From Bacillota bacterium (GTDB lineage Bacteria > Bacillota > UBA4882 > UBA8346), in assembly GCA_023400055.1 (NCBI GenBank), contig JAEXFN010000051.1, positions 124,001 through 188,000 on the forward strand: a DNA stretch of 64,000 nucleotides. The letters are read 5' to 3'. The notes under the pieces are model-generated. The model was not told where the DNA came from. It saw only the letters and a list, made by a program, of their open reading frames with translations, and searched no databases. Each line of letters begins with the position of its first letter. Positions within the stretch are counted from its first letter, which is position 1. The position numbers and the translations under genes are program-made. Positions 8,015 through 16,743 of the stretch are shown piece after piece.

Positions 8015-9028
8015 ATGCAATTTATACGGCCCCAGGAATTATCGGCCCCGGAAGTCCCGCCGGAATTGGAAATCGTCGAAACTTATCTGCGGAGGCAGTT
8101 CGCGGACTGTGAAGGAAGCTTGCGGGAGATCGGGCTGGCTACCTTGAATGCCGGAGGAAAAAGGCTTCGGCCGCTGCTGTTGATCCAATGCGGCAAAATC
8201 TTCGCGCCGGTTTCCGAGCGGTTGCTCCGGGCGGCGGCTGCCTTCGAAATGGTGCACATGGCCTCGCTGATTCATGATGACTTGATCGACCGGGCCAGCT
8301 TGCGCCGGAACCAGCTCCCCGTCTATCAGCGCTGGGGGAGCCAGCGGGCGGTCCTGGCCGGCGATTATTTGCTCGGCGCGGCCTTTGCGATTTTGGCAGC
8401 AGCGGGTCCGCCGCCGCTGCTGCCGCTGCTGGCCCGGATCGTCCAGGCGATGTGCCGGGGAGAGTTCAGTCAGGCCGACGGGGGCTTCGATCCGTCCTTT
8501 ACCCGGGAGCGCTATTACGAACGGATCGACCAGAAAACCGGCCGTCTGTTCGAGGGTTGTTGCCGGGCGGGAGCGTTGATCGGCAATGCCGGCCCCGAGC
8601 CCTTGGAACGGTTGGCCGAGTTCGGCCGGGAATTCGGCCGCGCCTATCAGATCGGCAACGACGTATCCGATTTTATCGGCCCAACCGCCGAGACCGGCAA
8701 GCCCAACTGGGAGGATTTCCGCCAGGGCGTACTGACCTTGCCGTTGTTGTTGTTGTTGGAGGATCCGGCGCACCGGGACTGGCTCCGTTCCCAGCTGGCC
8801 GCCAGGCGGGTGAACGAAACGGTCCGGCGCCAGTTGTGGCAGCGGTTGATCCGTGCCGGCGCATTGCAGGAAGCGCTGCGGATCGCTGCCACTCATTTAA
8901 GTCAAGCACAAGAGGAGTTGCGCAGTTTGCCTGACTCCGAAGCGACACTCGCCTTGGACAACTTCGTTGAACGCTTTTTGCATAAACTCAAACTCTCCGG
9001 AAGCGGGTTAGCGGCGGTCGAATCCTAA
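8015..9028 (+). CDS. Trans-polyprenyl diphosphate synthase family protein
   Basis: The protein has 337 residues, normal for long-chain prenyl synthases (heptaprenyl/octaprenyl type), which extend allylic diphosphates with IPP for quinone side chains. It has GGKRLRPLL near residue 46, the first Asp-rich motif HDDLID (DDxxD) near 90, and the GKPNWEDFRQGVLTLPLL segment. The second Asp-rich motif reads NDVSD instead of DDxxD, so one magnesium-binding Asp is Asn. AGAGGG precedes the ATG. It stands alone, without menaquinone or hepS genes beside it. Confidence 0.85.
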   Translation: MQFIRPQELSAPEVPPELEIVETYLRRQFADCEGSLREIGLATLNAGGKRLRPLLLIQCGKIFAPVSERLLRAAAAFEMVHMASLIHDDLIDRASLRRNQLPVYQRWGSQRAVLAGDYLLGAAFAILAAAGPPPLLPLLARIVQAMCRGEFSQADGGFDPSFTRERYYERIDQKTGRLFEGCCRAGALIGNAGPEPLERLAEFGREFGRAYQIGNDVSDFIGPTAETGKPNWEDFRQGVLTLPLLLLLEDPAHRDWLRSQLAARRVNETVRRQLWQRLIRAGALQEALRIAATHLSQAQEELRSLPDSEATLALDNFVERFLHKLKLSGSGLAAVES

Positions 9029-9141
9029 GTCTCAAAATAGATGATTCTAATGATTTGATCTTAAAGGGCTCGGCTGAAGCGGTTTTCCAAATCGGATTAA
9101 ATCATGCGGGTTACATTTTTTCCATATCTCCGAAACGGCTG

Positions 9142-9170
9142 TTGCAATTTATTCCAGCGTTTTATAAACT
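9142..9170 (+). promoter_or_regulatory. Possible promoter of the orphan binding-protein gene
   Basis: TTGCAA and TAAACT are 17 bases apart, about 90 bases upstream of the gene start. The -10 box matches consensus at four of six positions only. Confidence 0.4.
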
Positions 9171-9262
9171 AAATGTAATACTACAAATACTCAAGTACTC
9201 ACATTGAACCAATTGGTGCATGAAGAGTCCTTTGGTTAGCCGGAATATAACGGGAGGAGATC

Positions 9263-10564
9263 ATGAAAAAGTTACGGTTGCGATTCGTTTTATTAGGTCT
9301 GGTTCTGGCGGCGGTTTGGTCCGGAAGTGGGACGAAGGCGGCCGGCGACTCGCCGACCTTGCGTTTCTGGACCCACCAGCAGCCGGCGGAGGCCCAGTAT
9401 GTGCAGACGGTCCTGATTCCGGAGTTTAAACGGACCCATCCCCATATCAATATCGAATACGCTGTCTTCCCCGAAAAAGATTACCGGGCAAAATTGCTGG
9501 CGGCCTGCGCCGCCGGAACCGGCCCCGACTGTTTCGATCTGAACGAAAACGATTACCCCGCTTTTATCGCCAAGAACCTCCTGGACCCGGTGGTTCCCGC
9601 CGCCTTTGGCTACAAGAATCTGGACCGCCTGGCAAAGATCTATCTCAAAAACAGCTTGGCCGGCTTGACCTTTGACCGTAAGTTATACGGGATTCCCATC
9701 GAGCAGAACCCGCTCTGCCTATTGATCAACGCTCAGATTTTCCGCGAGGCCGGGCTCGATCCGGCCAGCGATTATCCTAAGACCTGGGAGGATCTGGCCA
9801 AGGTCGCCCGCAAGCTGGTCCGGTTGGATGGCAACGGCCGGATGATCCGCGAAGGGTTTGATCTGCCGTATAACGGACCGGACTGGGCGATGTACCTTTT
9901 TGATGCGCTCATCCGGCAACAGGGTGGGACCATACTCTCACCCGACGGCAAGAAAGTCCTGGTAAACAGTAAGTTCGGTGTCGCCGCCTTGCAATTGTGG
10001 CAAGACCTGCTCTACCGTTACAAAGTCGGCGATCCCAATATCTCGCTGGCCAGCGCCGCTGCTCCCAACGCCGATTATTTCCAGGGCAAGGTCGGCATGT
10101 GGGTCAGCGGTCCGGGGGCGCTGGAACTACTGCAAGCCTATCCCGAAGTGGCCCGCAACACGATCATCGTCCCTTATCCGCAGGTCAATCCCAAGAAGCC
10201 GCAGCTGACGCAGTACGGCTGGGCCTGGAGCGTTAACTCCGCCGCCTCTCCTGCGTTCAAGCAGGCGGCCTGGGAATGGGTGGCTCTGGCGGCCGGCCAG
10301 CCGACCGAATGGCTGACCAAGGTCGGTTTCCTGCAGCCCCGGACCGGCTGGTATAAAACCCGGGAGGCGCAGTCCTTCCCCTATCTGGACGTCTGGATGG
10401 CGGCCCTGGCCCAAGCGCAATACTTGCCGCGTTCGTCCCAGTATGACGCGATCGGCCGAGCCATCGAGCGGGCCGTGCAACGTTGCATCTTCAACCGGAT
10501 GGATCCGCAACTGTCGCTGGACGCCGCGGCCGCCGAGATCGAAAAGGCGCTCGCGGAGCAATAA
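9263..10564 (+). CDS. Orphan extracellular sugar-binding protein (family 1)
   Basis: The protein has 433 residues: a signal peptide (residues 1-27) followed by a family-1 solute-binding domain (TLRFWTHQQPAE, then YRAKLLAACAAGTGPDCFDLNEND and YGIPIEQNPLCLLINAQIFREAGLD). Such proteins deliver oligosaccharides or sugar derivatives to ABC permeases. No permease or ATPase gene adjoins it, which is unusual. GGGAGGAG precedes the ATG. The substrate cannot be inferred. Confidence 0.88.
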   Translation: MKKLRLRFVLLGLVLAAVWSGSGTKAAGDSPTLRFWTHQQPAEAQYVQTVLIPEFKRTHPHINIEYAVFPEKDYRAKLLAACAAGTGPDCFDLNENDYPAFIAKNLLDPVVPAAFGYKNLDRLAKIYLKNSLAGLTFDRKLYGIPIEQNPLCLLINAQIFREAGLDPASDYPKTWEDLAKVARKLVRLDGNGRMIREGFDLPYNGPDWAMYLFDALIRQQGGTILSPDGKKVLVNSKFGVAALQLWQDLLYRYKVGDPNISLASAAAPNADYFQGKVGMWVSGPGALELLQAYPEVARNTIIVPYPQVNPKKPQLTQYGWAWSVNSAASPAFKQAAWEWVALAAGQPTEWLTKVGFLQPRTGWYKTREAQSFPYLDVWMAALAQAQYLPRSSQYDAIGRAIERAVQRCIFNRMDPQLSLDAAAAEIEKALAEQ

Positions 10565-10789
10565 ACATTACCTAAATTTAAGCATTGCTATGAGCGTTAG
10601 GTATGATTGACAATCGAAACGCGGGACGAAGTGAGGATGGGATTGGGATGTCCGGCGGAGCGCCCTGGCGCCGCCGCTTGAAATCGAGCGGGAGTGAGCG
10701 GAAAAGGGCGGCAATCCAGCGGCGGCTTGAGGGAGTCCAGTCTTCGCAAAGAGCGCCGCCCTGGCTTTTTGCCGGCATGGGCCCCGTTC

Positions 10790-10922
10790 TAAAAGCGTTG
10801 TGATAAACCCGGTCCGAAGGTCAGGGCGGCCAAAAAAACTCAGAGAAGCAAGTGATAAAGTCGATATAAATCCTTTATAAACTGATTTTAAAATTTAAGC
10901 GACTTTATCACTTGGCTTCTAA
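10790..10922 (-). repeat. MITE-like structured repeat, copy B
   Basis: A copy in the reverse orientation to copy A, with internal arms GATAAAGTC (10854-10862) and GACTTTATC (10901-10909). Its outer end overlaps the stop codon of the PagL-like gene (10919-10921). It occupies the gap between two convergent genes. Confidence 0.85.
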
Positions 10923-11506
10923 AACGTCTTGATGATGCCGATCGAGAAGCCGTCGCCGTTATAGGAGGGATTATGGCCGTGCTGGCCGTTGGAGACGTGC
11001 ATGATCTTGCAGCCGATGCTCAATCGGTAATTGTCATTGATGGCGTAGCTGAATTCCGGCCCCAGCCGCCACATGAAATTGTAAAAATCGCCGTCGGTCG
11101 GGAAGTTCTGATTATAGAAGATGATGCCGCCGCTCATATCCACCGCCAGCGCAGCCTTGCCCCATTGCCAGGGTTGGTAGCGCACCATCCAGACCGGTCC
11201 GATCCCGACCGCGTCGTCGGCCAGCTCCTTCTCCGCCTCGTTAACATAGCCCCAGGCCCGGGTGATGGTCGCCCCCCTGAAATAGGACAGGTGACGGGCG
11301 GGATCATCCCTGTAGTGGAAAAACAGGTTTAACGAAACCGTGTCAAGCTGGCGATTGTCCCACATGGGGGAGAGATACTCCATCTCAGTCTCGGATTTGA
11401 CTTTGGATAGGGAAGCCGGGTCCGTTGCCGTGGCCCCGTAAGACTTGGAGGCCAAACCCGCCAAAAGTAATCCGCAAACGAGGAGCAAGCCGATTAACTT
11501 ACGCAA
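10919..11506 (-). CDS. PagL-like secreted protein (acyloxyacyl hydrolase / lipid A deacylase family)
   Basis: The protein has 195 residues from a TTG start with TTAGGAG before it; a longer open frame to 11659 has no ribosome site. Residues 1-24 are a signal peptide. The rest alternates polar and hydrophobic residues like a small beta barrel (GPVWMVRYQPWQWG, GGIIFYNQNFP). The segment MHVSNGQHGHNPSYNGDGF carries the His-x-Ser-Asn pattern and following NP of PagL enzymes, which remove an acyl chain from lipid A in the outer membrane. The catalytic His and Ser appear present. The match rests on one motif plus topology. Confidence 0.68.
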   Translation of the reverse strand: MRKLIGLLLVCGLLLAGLASKSYGATATDPASLSKVKSETEMEYLSPMWDNRQLDTVSLNLFFHYRDDPARHLSYFRGATITRAWGYVNEAEKELADDAVGIGPVWMVRYQPWQWGKAALAVDMSGGIIFYNQNFPTDGDFYNFMWRLGPEFSYAINDNYRLSIGCKIMHVSNGQHGHNPSYNGDGFSIGIIKTF

Positions 11507-11841
11507 AACGATCACTCTCCTAAAAATTGCAATAATAATTATATCAGTAAATTCACATAAGAATGTTAAATGTAGATAACAAGGCGGTTCGATCTTTCCA
11601 ACCAATATTCGCCAATGCAACAATCGCTGGTTGCCAAGGCTCGTTTCATAAAGCGGCAATTTAATGTATATGCCGCTTGATCTCAGCGAATTCCTCCGGA
11701 AATTAACCTCTCACTATCCAGCAATTGCTTGTTTTCCATTATAAGCTCAACTTTCGTAGCGAAGGCATTAAAAGCAACATAGAAAGATACATTGAGAAAC
11801 CGTTTAAAACCAGATCCTTTCCTTCTTTTTGGCAACCGGTT

Positions 11842-12136
11842 TGGGGATAAGGGATCCATTTGAACGGCTCAAGGAGATCGTTTTGTGGATAAGCGAGCTC
11901 TTTCAGTCCCTCAACAAGCTCATTTTGTGAATAACTGATCTCTTTTTGTGAATCAATGAGCTCATTGAGTCGCTCAACAAGCTCATTTTGTGGATAAGAG
12001 AGCTCATTTTGTTAATAAAAGATCTCTTTTTGTGGATCAATGAGCTCTTTCGGTCGTTCAATAAGCTCTTTTTGTGGATAAGTGATCTGTTTTTGTGAGT
12101 AAATGATCTATTTCTGTTGAAAAATGAGATCGTCGA
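11842..12136. repeat. 21-bp phased repeat tract 1 with DnaA boxes
   Basis: Degenerate units recur in a strict 21-bp register, with TGTGNATAA-like cores starting at 11842, 11884, 11926, 11947, 11989, 12010, 12031, 12073, 12094 and 12115. Four (11884, 11926, 11989, 12073) are perfect minus-strand DnaA boxes (TTATNCACA). GAGCTC-like palindromes lie between them. A 93-codon minus-strand frame crosses it but is only a heptad echo of the repeat. Confidence 0.9.
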
Positions 12137-12555
12137 ATGACCCAATGGCTCCCGGCTGTGGATAAGCGGAATTGCTCGGGCCAAAAACGATGAATGGCCG
12201 GCTATTTTGATGCGAATGCCGCCGGGGATTGCCCGCCACTGATGATCACTTCTTCCCGGTCCGGGGTGTGGGGCCGGTTGACGGCGATATGAAATCGATA
12301 CTGGATCGATACGGCGGATTGGTGGGGCCGTGATATGATTATTTCAACCCCGATAAGCGCTGAAGCTGTAAAGCGGCGGATGGAGTTTCATTCGTTTCGT
12401 TTCATAAATAACATAATGGCTTTTACGATAAGGTTGATTGGCGAAAAATGCTTGCTGGATATTTCGATCAAAAGGCCTGTTCCGGCAGTATGCGGTGTAG
12501 CGGTATAATGGAGTCATTGCAAAAGCGTTGCCATGAAAAGGTGGGGGTCGAGATC
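12137..12555. other. Intergenic stretch before the phosphodiester glycosidase gene
   Basis: The 35 kb-scale repeats end at about 12136. I see no gene, strong promoter or terminator here. A ribosome-site-like AAGGTGGGGG precedes the next start. Confidence 0.4.
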
Positions 12556-15105
12556 ATGTTGGGATCCGGGATGGACGGGGGAAGGCGGTTTCTGATCTGG
12601 CTGATGAGCATCGGGTGGTTGGGGTTCCTGGTCATTCCGATCTGCGGCGCGGACCCGGCCGGGCTAGGGACCATCGCCTATCAGGCCAGCGAGATCTTTG
12701 CGCCGGGCGCGACCTATGCCGAATATGTGGCCGCTCACCCGAACCAAGGGCGGGAACAGGCTTTCACCATCCAGTTCAAGCCGGGCGAGCCAAAGCTGCG
12801 GTTGATCGCGACCTATGGCAAGACTTTGTACGGCGGAGATACCCTGACCGTCTTCATCCGGCAGGCGCAGTCGGAAGGCTACAGCGTGGTCGCAGCCATC
12901 AACGCCGACGGTTTCGACGTGAATAGCGGCGTGCCCGATGGGCCGATGATCCACGACGGGCGGCTGGTGGCCTTCCCCGGCCGCGAGGTTGCGCTGGGCT
13001 TCACCGCCGCCGGGGAGGCGGTGGCCGGAATGCTCTGGGTAAACTTTTACCTGAAGTTGCCCGGCGGGGAGCTCCGGGCCGCTCATCTGAACACCGCTCT
13101 GGACTGCGCGGGGATTTATCTTTTTACGGCGGAGTTCGCCGCCACCACCGAAAACAGGACGCTCGACAGTTATGACGTGATCTGCGATATCGTGGCGGGG
13201 CGCCAGGCCATCGACGCCACCATGGGGCTGCGAGTGGCCGGGATCCGCGACGGAGCCGGGGATACCGCCGTCGGCCCGGGTCAGCTGGTGATCGCGGTCG
13301 CCAAGACCGCCGCCAATCAGGCGAGTGTGGCGGCTTTGAAGACGCTGCGAGTGGGCGACGCGTTCGACCTAGCGATCCGCGATGAAAGCGGCGCCGGCAG
13401 CCGCTGGCCGGCGGTGCGCGAAGCCATCGGCAGCTTGTCGACGATCCTGGAAGACGGCCGGATCGTCACCAGCGACGCCAATATCCATCCCCGCAGCTGC
13501 ATTGGGCTCAAACCCGACGGCACGGTGCTGCTGTTCGAGTTGGACGGGCGGCAGCCCGGCTACAGCAACGGCCTGAACCTGCCGGATGTGGCCGAGTTCC
13601 TGCGTCAGCAGGGCTGCGTCTACGCGTTGAATCTCGATGGCGGCGGTTCGGCGGCCATTGCGGTCCGTAAACCCGGCGACACCGGCCTGACGCTTTTGAA
13701 CCGGCCCTCGGACGGCCGGGAGCGTTCCGACGGCAATGCCTGGCTGCTGGTAGCCGATAGCCCCGGTGACGGGGTCTACGCCAACCTGCACCTCGCGCCG
13801 GCCCAGGCCCTGGTGCTGGCGGGCGCGGTGCTGAATTTCAGGGTGAAGGCCAGCGACAGCGCTTATCAGCCCGTCCCTCCGCCGGGGGCGCCGGAGTGGA
13901 GCGTCAGCGGCGCTATCGGGAGCATCGACGGTCAGGGCGTCTTCAAGGCCGCGACGGCGGCCGCCGTCGGGGCGGTCACGGCGACCCTGAACGGCCGGAG
14001 CGCCAGCGCCGTGCTGCAGGTGCTTCCGGCGGCTGATTTCCGCTTCAATGTCACTAGCCTGACGCTGAATCCCGGCGCCAGTTTCGATCTGGATATAACG
14101 GCCGCCTGGAACGGCATCCCCGTGATCTGCCAGGACCGTCAGTTCGCCTGGCAGGTGGAGGGCGCCATCGGCACTGTCGATTCGAACGGTTTATTCAAGG
14201 CGACGGACAGTTCGGGGGCGAGCGGCCGGATCATCGCCAGCCTGGGTGAGCAATCCTGCGCGGTGGAGGTCAATGTCGGCCAGCTGCCGGTAATCGTGGC
14301 CGATTTTGAGGACGGCGTCGGGGCTTGGACAGCCAGCGGTGACCGTCTGCCGCCGAACGGGGTGAGTATCAGCGCCGAGAGCCGCGAGGAGTTCGTCCGG
14401 CGCGGCGACCAGTCCTTAAAGCTCGCCTACGACATGGTAGGCGGACCGTCCGGCGCGGCCGGCGCCTATCTCGGCGTCTCCGGTCCCTATCTGCCCATCG
14501 CCGGCTATCCGACCCACATCGGGATGTGGGTGTACGGCGACGGCCAGCGGCACTGGCTGCGCGGCCAGCTGCGGGACGGCAACGACGCCCCTTTCGCGGT
14601 GGATTATACCGCGCCGACCGGAGTGGACTGGGTCGGCTGGAAGTATGTCGAGGCGGCGCTCCCGCCCGGAAAAGCGCTGCCCTTAAAGCTGGACCGGCCG
14701 CTCCGTTGCCTGGAGACGGACAACGCCAAGAAAAGCGCGGGCGTGCTTTATATCGATGATATCCGGCTGGTCTACGGCTACCAAAACGATGATCGGACCT
14801 CGCCGGTCATCGGCGCTCCGGTGCCGGCCGACGGGTCGCTGTTGCAACAATATACCAATATCCGGGTCCCGGTAAATGACGGCCCATCGGGGACGGGAAT
14901 TGACCCCGCGAAGATTCGTTTTTACATCGACGGCGAGTCCGTCGCCGACTTTATGTATAATGAAGCGGCGGGCAACGTCCAATGGAACACCCACGCTCTG
15001 ACGAACGGGAAACACCAGTTTAGCCTGCGCATTAAAGACAAGTCCGGCAATGAAGCCACCAAAACCTGGTATTATACTTGGCAGGACGGAAGCTCCCCCG
15101 ACTAG
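12556..15105 (+). CDS. Secreted phosphodiester glycosidase (NAGPA domain) with Ig-like and carbohydrate-binding-like modules
   Basis: The protein has about 849 residues. A signal segment near residues 12-33 is followed by a NAGPA-type domain (roughly 50-400) with AINADGFDVNSGVPDGPMI and the terminal YALNLDGGGSAAIAVR. In this family such enzymes cleave GlcNAc-1-phosphodiesters on glycans or cell-surface polymers. Then come two bacterial Ig-like repeats (about 410-580), a jelly-roll-like module (ADFEDGVGAWTAS... to IDDIRLVYG) and a final Ig-like domain. The ATG at 12556 gives a proper signal peptide; upstream starts are open. It is monocistronic. Confidence 0.85.
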   Translation: MLGSGMDGGRRFLIWLMSIGWLGFLVIPICGADPAGLGTIAYQASEIFAPGATYAEYVAAHPNQGREQAFTIQFKPGEPKLRLIATYGKTLYGGDTLTVFIRQAQSEGYSVVAAINADGFDVNSGVPDGPMIHDGRLVAFPGREVALGFTAAGEAVAGMLWVNFYLKLPGGELRAAHLNTALDCAGIYLFTAEFAATTENRTLDSYDVICDIVAGRQAIDATMGLRVAGIRDGAGDTAVGPGQLVIAVAKTAANQASVAALKTLRVGDAFDLAIRDESGAGSRWPAVREAIGSLSTILEDGRIVTSDANIHPRSCIGLKPDGTVLLFELDGRQPGYSNGLNLPDVAEFLRQQGCVYALNLDGGGSAAIAVRKPGDTGLTLLNRPSDGRERSDGNAWLLVADSPGDGVYANLHLAPAQALVLAGAVLNFRVKASDSAYQPVPPPGAPEWSVSGAIGSIDGQGVFKAATAAAVGAVTATLNGRSASAVLQVLPAADFRFNVTSLTLNPGASFDLDITAAWNGIPVICQDRQFAWQVEGAIGTVDSNGLFKATDSSGASGRIIASLGEQSCAVEVNVGQLPVIVADFEDGVGAWTASGDRLPPNGVSISAESREEFVRRGDQSLKLAYDMVGGPSGAAGAYLGVSGPYLPIAGYPTHIGMWVYGDGQRHWLRGQLRDGNDAPFAVDYTAPTGVDWVGWKYVEAALPPGKALPLKLDRPLRCLETDNAKKSAGVLYIDDIRLVYGYQNDDRTSPVIGAPVPADGSLLQQYTNIRVPVNDGPSGTGIDPAKIRFYIDGESVADFMYNEAAGNVQWNTHALTNGKHQFSLRIKDKSGNEATKTWYYTWQDGSSPD

Positions 15106-15171
15106 CGGGCTGATTGCGCGGCGGACCGCTTTTATGCCATAGGGCGCGCAACCTGCCGCCAGCCGCTGGCG

Positions 15172-15217
15172 AAATCCGGTCGCCGCTATCGAAGGAGCGC
15201 TGGCCGGATTTTTTTTA
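15172..15217 (+). terminator. Terminator after the phosphodiester glycosidase gene
   Basis: The arms AAATCCGG/CCGGATTT enclose a 24-base loop and are followed by a run of T. Confidence 0.75.
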
Positions 15218-15391
15218 CGAATGGGACGACCACCGGCCGGAACAAACGGTTTGTCGCACCCGGAGGCAGCCTCAATGGCGGGTCCTTGACAGCATTGCGG
15301 CAGTTTTGAACGGTTATCTTCCATGAAGATGACATCAAATTGTAATATTTGAATTGAAAGGAGTTTTGGGCGGATCGTCGAAAAAGAAATG

Positions 15392-15405
15392 TGAAAACAT
15401 TTTCA
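15392..15405 (+). promoter_or_regulatory. LacI-type operator, distal
   Basis: TGAAAACATTTTCA, with six-base arms TGAAAA/TTTTCA. An identical 14-mer lies 167 bases downstream, just before the LacI-family gene. Confidence 0.8.
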
Positions 15406-15558
15406 TAGCATGTCCGGTTGCGGGAACGGCGGTTGCACCGTCCGAGAATTGGGAAAATGAGGGTAAAATTCCAACAATATCTGCGGTTTGTGAGGGCTCC
15501 GCTGACGGCCCGGGCGGATGCGCCGGAAATAGGACCTGGTTTTTGAAAAGGAAATATC

Positions 15559-15572
15559 TGAAAACATTTTCA
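15559..15572 (+). promoter_or_regulatory. LacI-type operator, proximal
   Basis: An identical TGAAAACATTTTCA, ending 13 bases before the LacI-family start codon. The pair could be bridged by a dimer of dimers in a repression loop. Confidence 0.82.
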
Positions 15573-15585
15573 CAACGGAGGGCCG

Positions 15586-16743
15586 ATGGCGAACATCAAG
15601 GATGTGGCGCGACTGGCGAATTCGTCGATCACCACGGTCTCGCGGGTGCTGAACCAGACCGGCTACGTCCGGCAGGAGACCCGCGAACGGGTGCTCGAGG
15701 CGATCAAAATCCTCAACTACCAGCCGCTGGAGCGGGGATCGGAAACGCGGCCGAACCGGACCATCGGGCTGGTCGTGCCGAACATCGAAAACCCATTCTT
15801 CGGCAGGATGGCCCGGCACCTGAGCGCCGCCGCCAACGCGTTCGACTACAATATACTGCTGTTTAATCTGGAGGGTACTCCCGGCGACGCGGGAATGTTC
15901 GAGCTGATCGACCACCGGGTAGACGGGCTGATCTATGCGTCCTCCCACCGCAGTCCGGAGGTGATCCGGGCCGCCCAGCACCGGAACGTGCCCGTGGTCG
16001 TGCTGGATCGGGAGATTCACAGCGCCCGCGTCAATTCGGTGAGCGTCAACAACAATGATGGCGCGTTTCAGGCCACCGCGCACCTGATAAACCTGGGCCA
16101 CCGGCATATCGCCTTCCTGAGCGGCGGCGCCGGGTTGGAGATCTCCGACCGGCGCCTGGAGGGCTACCGGCGGGCCCTGGCCGAATACGGCCTCCCCGTC
16201 TGCGCGGCTTACATCGGTCACGGCGCCTACACCATGCCCAGCGGCTATGAGGCCATGCGCCTGCTTTACCAGGCCCATCCGGAGATCACCGGGGTGATTG
16301 CCGCCAATGATCTGATGGCCATCGGCGCGTTGCATTATCTGAATAAGATCGGGATCCGGGTGCCCGAGGATGTCTCGCTGGTCGGATTTGACAACATCGA
16401 CCTCTCCCGGGACATCGCCCCGGCGCTGACCACCGTGGAATATCCGATGGAACGCATGAGCGAGGTGGCCGTCGATCTGATCTTGCGCCAGCTCAGGGAC
16501 TGCGACGATACCGTCGCAGCGGTGACGCTCTTCCCCAAGCTAATCGTCAGAGAAAGCACCGCTCCTGCACCGGCTGCTCGTCAGAGCAACGGCGCTACTG
16601 CGGTAATTGAGCGTCATCCAAACGGCGTTTCTGCATCACCTACTCGTCAGAGTAGTGGCGCTGCTGCACCGGCAGAACGCCGGGAAAATGCCGCCGCGTC
16701 CGACCCGTCAAACCTGGGAAAGAAGGTTAGCCATGCGCAATAA
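15586..16743 (+). CDS. LacI-family transcriptional regulator with repeat tail
   Basis: The protein has 385 residues. The N-terminal helix-turn-helix reads NIKDVARLANSSITTVSRVLN with the following hinge; residues 60-330 are the periplasmic-binding-protein-like sensor (IGLVVPNIENPFFGRM, GVIAANDLMAIGA, VSLVGFDNIDLS). The usual family length ends near residue 335. The last ~50 residues are a low-complexity tail of 11-residue repeats. GGAGGG precedes the ATG. It heads the ABC transporter operon and probably represses it and itself through the two upstream operators. The effector may be a nucleoside or sugar. Confidence 0.9.
   Translation: MANIKDVARLANSSITTVSRVLNQTGYVRQETRERVLEAIKILNYQPLERGSETRPNRTIGLVVPNIENPFFGRMARHLSAAANAFDYNILLFNLEGTPGDAGMFELIDHRVDGLIYASSHRSPEVIRAAQHRNVPVVVLDREIHSARVNSVSVNNNDGAFQATAHLINLGHRHIAFLSGGAGLEISDRRLEGYRRALAEYGLPVCAAYIGHGAYTMPSGYEAMRLLYQAHPEITGVIAANDLMAIGALHYLNKIGIRVPEDVSLVGFDNIDLSRDIAPALTTVEYPMERMSEVAVDLILRQLRDCDDTVAAVTLFPKLIVRESTAPAPAARQSNGATAVIERHPNGVSASPTRQSSGAAAPAERRENAAASDPSNLGKKVSHAQ
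16579..16710 (+). repeat. 33-bp tandem repeat encoding the tail of the LacI-family regulator
   Basis: Three full units (16579, 16612, 16645) and a degenerate fourth encode 11-residue repeats such as RQSNGATAVIE, RHPNGVSASPT and RQSSGAAAPAE. They lie after the conserved sensor domain. Confidence 0.8.

Noticed and set aside
11842..12136. Chromosomal origin of replication
   Set aside because: DnaA boxes are present, but no dnaA, dnaN or AT-rich unwinding region adjoins; a regulatory cluster is the more cautious reading.
11903..12184. 93-codon minus-strand frame with SLIHKK heptads
   Set aside because: The homologous tract at 26858-27075 has stop codons in the same frame and neither has a ribosome site, so the peptide is an echo of the 21-bp DNA period.
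15403..16335. 310-codon frame opposite the LacI-family gene
   Set aside because: Antisense shadow that also runs through both operators.
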